This document shows, in pieces, positions 5,680-11,005 of a stretch of DNA of 11,005 bases (position 1 is its first letter; the number at the start of each line of letters is the position of its first letter). Source of the stretch: Acidithiobacillus montserratensis. Its GTDB lineage: Bacteria; Pseudomonadota; Gammaproteobacteria; Acidithiobacillales; Acidithiobacillaceae. The stretch is taken from contig NZ_JABBOU010000013.1 in NCBI RefSeq assembly GCF_018853465.1, positions 1-11,005 on the forward strand. Reading direction: 5' to 3'. The translations under genes and the position numbers were made by a program. The notes below the pieces were generated by a model. The model saw nothing but the letters and a program-made list of their open reading frames with translations. It was not told the DNA's origin and did not search any database.

Positions 5680-8265
5680 CTACATAAAATCCGTATCACC
5701 GTACAGCAAAAACCACCTATTTTCAACTCGATCAATCTGTCTTTTATCCATTTTTTTATCCATCGGAATAATCACGTCAGCGCTAGACTCCAGAACACCA
5801 GGAGTAAGAAAAAGATCTTTATGCGAAGTAGTAACCCAGACGTCCAAAAAGTCGAAACCACTTGACGCTAGGTGCTCACAAATAGCCGTTAGGATATTTT
5901 TTATATTTTTCTTTGCACAAACAATATCCATTAATTTAATACACTTTTCTTCTTCTTTTAAAACAAAAAAGCCCAGCAAAGACGTGTCTTCAGACCTAAT
6001 AAACACATATTTGTAACGATATACAGGATGCTCAAGATAACGATAATTCACGTAAGAAAAATCCCTGCAGACAATAATCGACTCTTGAAAATCATGAGCC
6101 ATGACGTGCCACAATTGATCAATTTCTTGAGGATCAACTTCATGGTCTATAACCACATGCAAATGCTCAGATATGCTTTCGTACTGCACTCCAAGACGCC
6201 ACCGAAGCTGTGTGATAGAATCCGCTTTTTCATATATATTTATTTTCTCTCCCAAAAGATAATGTCTTATATTAGGAAACCCATAAGTTATAAATACATC
6301 ATGATTACCGCTTCGATTAAAGTTAATCCATGTTTGAAACATAACAAACATAGAATTATACCCTCTTAATCTGCCACGATGTTCTTTCACAACCATAGTA
6401 TCAGCAGGCTGCAAAGCAATCTTCGGCTCACCAAACGCGAGTATATTGCGTTGTACGCAACCATAAAAGCCTATCACATTATCATCTTTATCAACAGCAC
6501 AAACATTACGCCACTCAACCTGCCCATATTTCCAATACCAAAGACTGGGTGGCATATCCGCACCAAATACTTTCTTAAAGCATTCTATGCATCCTTGCGT
6601 ATAATATCGCGCCGGTCTTATAAAAAAATTTCGTTGCATATTGCTGAAGGGATCATGTGAAAGTAATGCCCTGGTTAGTATATCTCTTCCCCATTCTGCC
6701 TGTGCTGCGAGACTAGACTGGGTTTGCTTCAACCAATCTCGCAGCATCTGCACTTCACTTAGGAGCTGTTCAGCTACTTTATCCGACTGCGCTTCATTAA
6801 CGATCACCGGAGGAGATTTATGTTCAATCGCCTCGTAGGTTTCCAATAATTGCAACCCGGACCAGACTGGTAACCATTTTTCGTATATCTTCCCAATCCA
6901 CTCGCGTAAATTCACCCGCTTTGCTGAATTGCTTGCGCCGGAGGTGCCAAAAATATTATAAGTGGCAGAAATTTTATAAGAATGATAGAAAGGTGTGTAC
7001 TGAGAAAGCTGCAACCAGAAATCCCAGTCCTCGTAGATTTCTAGTGACTCGTCAAACCTGCACCCCTTATCTATCAAGGTTTTTGAAAATAACACGGCAT
7101 GTATAGGAATATAATTTCCTCTACGCAGCCTCGCTACATCATACGGCTCATTGTATTCGGCGGGCGTTATGTCAACTCCATTTCCAATACGGACCCCGCT
7201 GTATGCCACTTCAACACTTGGATTATGTAATAATATCTGGAGCAGATTTTCTATATGATCACTATCAATGGTATCGTCATCATCAAGAAAAATCAGATAA
7301 TCCCCAGTTGCTAGAGATAATAAATCATTGGCCGCCCCTCCCCGTCCTTTGGAGCGGATATTATTATGCACAATATTTTTTTTGAACGGAAATAAGTGCA
7401 CAATTTCATCAATGTTAATCCCCCCGTCGTTTACGCAGACTAACTCTATATAGGGGTAGTTTTGCTGCATAACAGAAGTTAAGGCATTCTTTAGCAGATA
7501 GGGCCTATCTTTTGTTCTGACAAGTACAGATACCCATGGCATTTTTACATTATTAGTGCCCTGGCCATACAGAGAAAATTGCCTATTCATAGCTAGCATA
7601 ATAGGCACGTCAATATTTTCAAAAAGAAAAAATGCCTCTGCAAACTTCACTTCTGGGGGCAAAGTATAAGACCTACTACGATTGAGGGCATAAATTTTTT
7701 CCGGGTAATCATTAAAAACAAGTTGTGATGCATAACGTTGCATGAGTTGCACCTTATCACTCATGACGGCAGTTATATCCACCATGTAATTAGCTGGTGA
7801 CTGATTTCCAATTTCATAAGAAAAAGCCTTCCCGGAAAACCCCGTGCTTTGTAATGCCTCCCAAACCAAATAAGCGGTTGTTCGATGATCTATATGATAT
7901 TCCAGCGGCGAAGGGAAAAAGATCATATCCGGTCTTGATTTGATTAACACATTAATAAAAGACTCCAGGGTATTAATATTATTTTCTAATCCACCATCCG
8001 GTTGATTCAACTGATAGACCTTACGTACCCCCAGCGCGCTGGTCACACTTCTAAACTCGCTGATTCTTGTTTCCGGGTCACCTGCCTGTTCGCCATTACT
8101 GACTAAAGCAATCTCAACCTCTTGCTGTGCATTACGCAACTTTAAAATAGTGCCCCCGCACCCAAATGTTTCATCATCCGGATGAGGCGCGAATATTAAA
8201 AATTTACCATTTGGTAGGTCACTGGTGGTGAATGGCACCAAAGACTGCTCTCTAAGCATGCTCAT
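5680..8265 (-). CDS. Three-domain fusion: PIG-L deacetylase, GT2 glycosyltransferase, GNAT-type acyltransferase
   Basis: An 861-residue protein with three recognisable enzymes. Residues about 20-225 are a PIG-L/LmbE deacetylase: APHPDDETFGCGG (26-38) and YHIDH (123-127), where the usual HPDH has Ile in place of Pro but keeps the His and Asp. Residues about 243-450 are a GT2-type GT-A domain: VSVLVRTKDRPYLLKNALTS, VNDGG (278-282), the metal-binding FLDDDD (326-331) and EDWDFWLQL (412-420). Residues about 490-525 look helical and linker-like. Residues about 540-861 resemble large GNAT acyltransferases: LWYWKYG (575-581), ADTMVVKEHRGRLRG, YGFPN (661-665) and RDFSYVNYRYLEHP (734-747). The start overlaps the rfbC stop in ATGA. 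No membrane segment is seen. Base composition is much richer in AT than rfbC. Inferred role: transfer of an N-acetyl sugar, its deacetylation and re-acylation of the amine by one polypeptide. Domain calls are firm for the first two and good for the third; substrates are unknown. Confidence 0.88.
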   Translation of the reverse strand: MSMLREQSLVPFTTSDLPNGKFLIFAPHPDDETFGCGGTILKLRNAQQEVEIALVSNGEQAGDPETRISEFRSVTSALGVRKVYQLNQPDGGLENNINTLESFINVLIKSRPDMIFFPSPLEYHIDHRTTAYLVWEALQSTGFSGKAFSYEIGNQSPANYMVDITAVMSDKVQLMQRYASQLVFNDYPEKIYALNRSRSYTLPPEVKFAEAFFLFENIDVPIMLAMNRQFSLYGQGTNNVKMPWVSVLVRTKDRPYLLKNALTSVMQQNYPYIELVCVNDGGINIDEIVHLFPFKKNIVHNNIRSKGRGGAANDLLSLATGDYLIFLDDDDTIDSDHIENLLQILLHNPSVEVAYSGVRIGNGVDITPAEYNEPYDVARLRRGNYIPIHAVLFSKTLIDKGCRFDESLEIYEDWDFWLQLSQYTPFYHSYKISATYNIFGTSGASNSAKRVNLREWIGKIYEKWLPVWSGLQLLETYEAIEHKSPPVIVNEAQSDKVAEQLLSEVQMLRDWLKQTQSSLAAQAEWGRDILTRALLSHDPFSNMQRNFFIRPARYYTQGCIECFKKVFGADMPPSLWYWKYGQVEWRNVCAVDKDDNVIGFYGCVQRNILAFGEPKIALQPADTMVVKEHRGRLRGYNSMFVMFQTWINFNRSGNHDVFITYGFPNIRHYLLGEKINIYEKADSITQLRWRLGVQYESISEHLHVVIDHEVDPQEIDQLWHVMAHDFQESIIVCRDFSYVNYRYLEHPVYRYKYVFIRSEDTSLLGFFVLKEEEKCIKLMDIVCAKKNIKNILTAICEHLASSGFDFLDVWVTTSHKDLFLTPGVLESSADVIIPMDKKMDKRQIDRVENRWFLLYGDTDFM

Positions 8266-8810
8266 CGATAGATTTCCGCCTGGGCAAAACGCGGGGCAGC
8301 GGCGTCTTTCGCCGCCAATTGCGGGGTTTCTCCATCCAAAGCCCAGTCGATGGCCAGGTCCGGATCATTCCAAATGATGTTACGGTCGTGCTCGGGATAC
8401 CAGTATTCGGTGGTCTTGTAGAGAAAATCCGCCGACGCACTGAGCACCACAAAGGCATGACCAAAACCCGGCGGTACCCAGAACTGGCGATGATTGTCAG
8501 CAGACAGCTCCACCCCGGCCCATTTCCCGAAGTGGGGCGAGCTCCGGCGCAAATCCACGGCCACATCCCAGACCCGACCACTCACCACCCGGACCAGCTT
8601 ACCCTGGGGTTTGACGAGCTGGTAATGAATGCCACGCAGCACCCCGCGCACTGAGCGGGAATGATTATCCTGTACGAACTCCACATCCAGCCCGGTATCG
8701 GTGGCAAAGGTCTTGCGGTTGTAGCTTTCCAGAAAAAAGCCCCGCTCGTCTCCAAAAACCTTGGGTTCCAGAATCAGGACCTCGGGCAAGACTGTCGCTA
8801 TCACGTTCAT
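8262..8810 (-). CDS. rfbC: dTDP-4-dehydrorhamnose 3,5-epimerase
   Basis: A 182-residue RmlC-type cupin enzyme that epimerises C3 and C5 of dTDP-4-keto-6-deoxy-D-glucose on the way to dTDP-L-rhamnose. The sequence shows the family order: [13 protein letters not shown] (19-31), [20 protein letters not shown] (45-64, with the active-site His in GIHYQ), [19 protein letters not shown], then [15 protein letters not shown], and near the end YKTTEYW and [13 protein letters not shown]. Length is normal. GGAGG lies eight bases before the ATG at 8810, and that ATG overlaps the stop of the restored rfbA frame (ATGA). Its own stop overlaps the start of the fusion gene in the same way. It looks intact. Without rfbD in the window, the final reductase must be elsewhere or a different product is made. 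Confidence 0.95.
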   Translation of the reverse strand: MNVIATVLPEVLILEPKVFGDERGFFLESYNRKTFATDTGLDVEFVQDNHSRSVRGVLRGIHYQLVKPQGKLVRVVSGRVWDVAVDLRRSSPHFGKWAGVELSADNHRQFWVPPGFGHAFVVLSASADFLYKTTEYWYPEHDRNIIWNDPDLAIDWALDGETPQLAAKDAAAPRFAQAEIYR

Positions 8811-9713
8811 CGGAGTCCCTCCAGCAAAAGTTGGAGCAAATATTGACCATAGCCGTTTTTCTGCATGGGGGTGGCGAGGCGTTCGAGCTGTTCGGCATCG
8901 ATCCAGCCCGCGTGCCAGGCGATTTCTTCGGGGCAGGCGATTTTCAGGCCCTGCCGCTTTTCGATGGTGGCGATGAATTGTCCGGCTTCCAGCAGGCTTT
9001 CATGAGTGCCGGTATCCAAGCCAGGCATAACCGCGCCCCAGAGTCTGCACCTGCAACTGGCCCTGCGCCAGATAGACCCGGTTGACGTCGGTGATTTCCA
9101 GTTCGCCGCGCGGCGAGGGCTGGAGGCTGGCGGCAATATCCACCACCTGATTATCGTAAAAGTACAGGCCGGTAACGGCGAAGCTACTTTTGGGTTTGGC
9201 CGGTTTTTCCTCGATGCTGATGGCGCGGCCAGTGGCATCGAAGGCCACCACGCCATAGCGTTCGGGGTCGTGGACACGATAGGCGTAAACCGTCGCACCC
9301 TCCTTCTGGGCACCGGCCTCTTTGAGCGAGGCTTGCAGATCATGACCCCAGAACAGGTTATCGCCCAACACCAGGCTGCTAGGGGCATGACCGATGAAAT
9401 CGCGGCCAATGACAAAAGCCTGCGCCAGACCATCGGGGCTTGGCTGCACGGCGTATTGCAGGTTGAGGCCCCACTGACTGCCGTCACCCAATAACTGACT
9501 GAAACGCGGGGTATCCTGAGGTGTGGAGATGATGAGTACATCGCGGATGCCCGCAAGCATCAAGGTACTCAGCGGGTAGTAGATCATGGGTTTATCATAG
9601 ACCGGAAGCAATTGCTTGCTGACCGCCTGGGTGACGGGATAAAGCCGGGTGCCGGAGCCACCGGCAAGGATCAGGCCTTTACGTTGCTGCGTCATAGTGG
9701 ATGCTGCGCTCAT
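8807..9713 (-). pseudogene. rfbA: rfbA, glucose-1-phosphate thymidylyltransferase, with an apparent +1 frameshift
   Basis: RmlA couples glucose-1-phosphate and dTTP to give dTDP-glucose, the first step of the rhamnose pathway. The main frame starts at 9713, overlapping the rfbB stop (ATGA), and carries the signature GGSGTRLYP with downstream [11 protein letters not shown]. It continues normally to YAWL (residue 232), then reads GYRHS and stops at 9000-9002, making 237 residues. The missing C-terminal part is present in the neighbouring frame as [14 protein letters not shown], through [12 protein letters not shown], to LLLEGLR with TGA at 8807-8809. Removing one C from the CC at 9016-9017 restores TGG CTT GAT ACC and gives about 301 residues, normal for RmlA. 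The restored end overlaps the rfbC ATG. The shortened protein would lack the C-terminal helices used in oligomer contacts and allosteric control. This is either a real mutation or a sequencing error. Confidence 0.88.
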
Positions 9714-10774
9714 GCCGCACCGCCGTACTGTTTACCTACCCAGTTGCGGTATTCCCCGCTGGTGACATGCGCCACCCAGTCGGGATGGTCGAGATACCAC
9801 TGCACGGTGCGCCTGAGGCCGGTGGCGAAGGTTTCCTGCGGCGTCCAGCCGAGTTCGCGCTTGATCTTGCCCGCATCGATGGCGTAGCGCCGGTCATGGC
9901 CGGGGCGGTCGGTGACGAAGGTGATCTGCGCGCGGTAGCTGCTGCCGTCAGTCCTGGGGCGCAGTTGGTCGAGCAGGTCGCAGAGGGTATGCACCACGTC
10001 GAGGTTCTTCACCTCATTGTGGCCGCCGACGTTGTAGGTCTCGCCGAGAACCCCTGCTTCGAGCACGCGGGCGATGGCTCGGCAGTGGTCTTGCACATAC
10101 AGCCAGTCGCGCACGTTCTGACCGTCACCGTAAACCGGCAGCGGCTTGCCCGCCAGGGCGTTGTGGATCATCAGCGGAATGAGTTTTTCGGGGAACTGGT
10201 AGGGGCCGTAATTGTTGGAACAGTTGGTGGTGAGCACCGGCAGGCCGTAGCTGTGATGCCAGGCGCGCACCAGATGGTCGGAGGCGGCCTTACTGGCGCT
10301 GTAGGGGCTGTTGGGCGCGTAGGGCGTGGTTTCGGTGAAAGCGGGGTCGCTGGGGCCGAGGCTGCCGTAGACCTCGTCGGTGGAGACGTGGAGGAAGCGG
10401 AAGGCGGCTTTCTCAGGTGCGGGCAGCTCATTCCAATAAGCACGGGCGGCCTCGAGCAGCTCGAAAGTGCCTTGCACATTGGTGCGGATGAAGTCGCCGG
10501 GGCCATGGATGGAGCGGTCGACATGACTCTCGGCGGCGAAGTGCAGGATAGCGTGAGGGCTGTGCTGTTTGAGCAGCGCGGACACGGCTGGGCCATCACA
10601 GATGTCCACCTGAGAGAAATGGTAGCGCGGGTTGGAGGCAACAGAGGCGAGGCTCTCCAGATTGCCCGCATAGGTGAGTGCGTCGAGTACCAGTACCGAC
10701 TCGTCGGACTGACCCAACCAGTGGTGGACGAAATTGGCACCGATGAAACCGGCTCCGCCGGTGATGAAAATCAT
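9710..10774 (-). CDS. rfbB: dTDP-glucose 4,6-dehydratase
   Basis: A 354-residue extended short-chain dehydrogenase (RmlB) that converts dTDP-glucose to dTDP-4-keto-6-deoxy-D-glucose using bound NAD. The NAD-binding loop is GGAGFIG (6-12). The catalytic Thr-Asp-Glu lie in STDEVYG (131-137) and the Tyr and Lys in YSASK (158-162). [14 protein letters not shown] (187-200) and [14 protein letters not shown] (221-234) are characteristic of the family, and the C-terminus ends [17 protein letters not shown]. Length is normal and no residue seems missing. GAGG lies eight bases before the ATG at 10774. It is the first gene of a minus-strand operon and overlaps rfbA by ATGA. The partial IS30 element about 120 bases upstream may influence or have replaced its promoter region. 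A relic of a second rfbB-like 3' end is at 1840-1914. Confidence 0.96.
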   Translation of the reverse strand: MIFITGGAGFIGANFVHHWLGQSDESVLVLDALTYAGNLESLASVASNPRYHFSQVDICDGPAVSALLKQHSPHAILHFAAESHVDRSIHGPGDFIRTNVQGTFELLEAARAYWNELPAPEKAAFRFLHVSTDEVYGSLGPSDPAFTETTPYAPNSPYSASKAASDHLVRAWHHSYGLPVLTTNCSNNYGPYQFPEKLIPLMIHNALAGKPLPVYGDGQNVRDWLYVQDHCRAIARVLEAGVLGETYNVGGHNEVKNLDVVHTLCDLLDQLRPRTDGSSYRAQITFVTDRPGHDRRYAIDAGKIKRELGWTPQETFATGLRRTVQWYLDHPDWVAHVTSGEYRNWVGKQYGGAA

Positions 10775-10892
10775 ATGTTAAACCTCGCAAAGATTCATGA
10801 TTCCAATTAAAACAGCCAACTAAAAACATCAAAAACTCTTCTCATCTTCTGTCAAATATGAGTCAAAGAGCTGTAAATACTTCAGATAAGAT
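10775..10892 (-). promoter_or_regulatory. Leader of the rfb operon between rfbB and the IS30 end
   Basis: This AT-rich gap must hold any promoter for rfbBAC and the genes that follow, unless transcription enters from the IS. On the minus strand it contains TTGACT and, nearer to rfbB, TTGACA (10850-10855), but the best partner 18 bases on (TGATGT, 10826-10831) is a poor -10 box. The ribosome binding site GAGG lies just before the rfbB ATG. I see no terminator or riboswitch-like fold. Confidence 0.3.
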
Positions 10893-11005
10893 GGCGGTTT
10901 CAATTTTGAAGTGCAACACCGCTGTTTAACTGCCTGATTTGTTGTGCCATTACTTCGGCTGGTGTTCGGAATCCCAAAGATTTCCTTGGGCGATTGTTTA
11001 GCTCT
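10893..11005 (-). mobile_element. IS30-family insertion sequence, right end (partial)
   Basis: The element is recognised from its transposase tail (next entry). In IS30-family elements the terminal inverted repeat lies next to, and often overlaps, the end of the transposase gene. The bases GGCGGTTTCAATTTTGAAGT from about 10894 fit such a terminal repeat, so the outer end is placed near 10893. The exact border is uncertain because the other end of the element and the target duplication are outside the window. Confidence 0.55.
10900..11004 (-). CDS. IS30-family transposase, C-terminal 34 residues (partial)
   Basis: The minus strand, entering from the right edge, reads ELNNRPRKSLGFRTPAEVMA and then QQIRQLNSGVALQN before TGA at 10900-10902. 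The 'N-RPRK-LG-rTP-E' block is the well-known C-terminal signature of IS30-family DDE transposases, just after the catalytic Glu region. Only this tail is visible, so whether the rest is intact cannot be judged. The gene points towards rfbB, and read-through transcription from it could reach the rfb operon. Confidence 0.85.
   Translation of the reverse strand, partial: ELNNRPRKSLGFRTPAEVMAQQIRQLNSGVALQN

Noticed and set aside
5664..5735. A longer N-terminus for the SGNH-like protein
   Set aside because: It would overlap the end of the fusion gene by 56 bases, and the conserved strand before GSSH begins right after the ATG at 5663.
8807..9556. A 249-codon minus-strand frame overlapping rfbA
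   Set aside because: Only its last 70 or so codons are meaningful and they are the shifted C-terminal end of rfbA; the earlier part is an out-of-frame shadow.
9701..10810. A long plus-strand open frame of 369 codons opposite rfbB
   Set aside because: It mirrors the GC-rich codons of rfbB, which has every catalytic motif; the antisense product resembles no family.
10826..10855. TTGACA with TGATGT as an rfb promoter
   Set aside because: The -10 element is poor; kept only as a note in the leader entry.
1..11005. CRISPR array, tRNA or rRNA gene, or riboswitch
   Set aside because: No regularly spaced repeats, tRNA arm pattern, rRNA segment or recognisable aptamer core was seen on either strand.

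Overview
The window looks like an accessory cell-surface polysaccharide locus from a gamma- or acidithiobacillus-like proteobacterium. That placement is inference only: it rests on the rfbBAC genes, a short bacterial sulfotransferase, Uma2/DUF3782/DUF4160-type accessory genes and an IS30-family element. No rRNA or core marker is present to fix the taxon. The base composition is mosaic. The rfb genes and the left flank are GC-rich, whereas roughly 4900-8260 is strikingly AT-rich, which suggests separately acquired cargo.

Left flank (1-1960). This is a decayed zone. It starts with the N-terminal part of a Uma2-type nuclease gene that runs off the left edge (minus strand). A HigB/HigA-type toxin-antitoxin pair lies at 772-1376, and its toxin gene carries an in-frame TAA stop. 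Around these are short relics: a DUF3782-like piece, a second copy of the sulfotransferase 3' end, an internal slice of rfbA, a DUF4160-like C-terminal tail and the 3' end of an rfbB-like gene. Three of these relics resemble intact genes elsewhere in the same window, so the flank records an older, partly duplicated version of the polysaccharide locus.

Centre (1962-8265). A PAPS-dependent-type sulfotransferase gene (minus) is divergent from a plus-strand pair made of a GT4 glycosyltransferase and an overlapping PIG-L/LmbE-type deacetylase. This pair converges, 12 bases apart, on a minus-strand pair: an SGNH-like protein and, upstream of it, an 861-residue protein. The large protein joins three enzymes in one chain: a PIG-L deacetylase, a GT2 glycosyltransferase and a C-terminal GNAT-type acyltransferase region. 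It is the most interesting object in the window.

Right side (8262-10774). rfbB, rfbA and rfbC form a minus-strand operon. The operon continues into the fusion gene through ATGA overlaps (rfbB/rfbA, rfbA/rfbC, rfbC/fusion) and then, after 16 bases, into the SGNH-like gene. rfbA carries an apparent one-base insertion that truncates it, and rfbD is absent. The window ends inside an IS30-family transposase gene just upstream of rfbB.

Working model (inference): RfbB, RfbA and RfbC make a dTDP-4-keto-6-deoxyhexose precursor. The GT4 and GT2 domains transfer sugars, the two PIG-L domains remove N-acetyl groups, the GNAT region re-acylates the freed amine, and the SGNH-like protein and the sulfotransferase may add O-acyl and sulfate groups.
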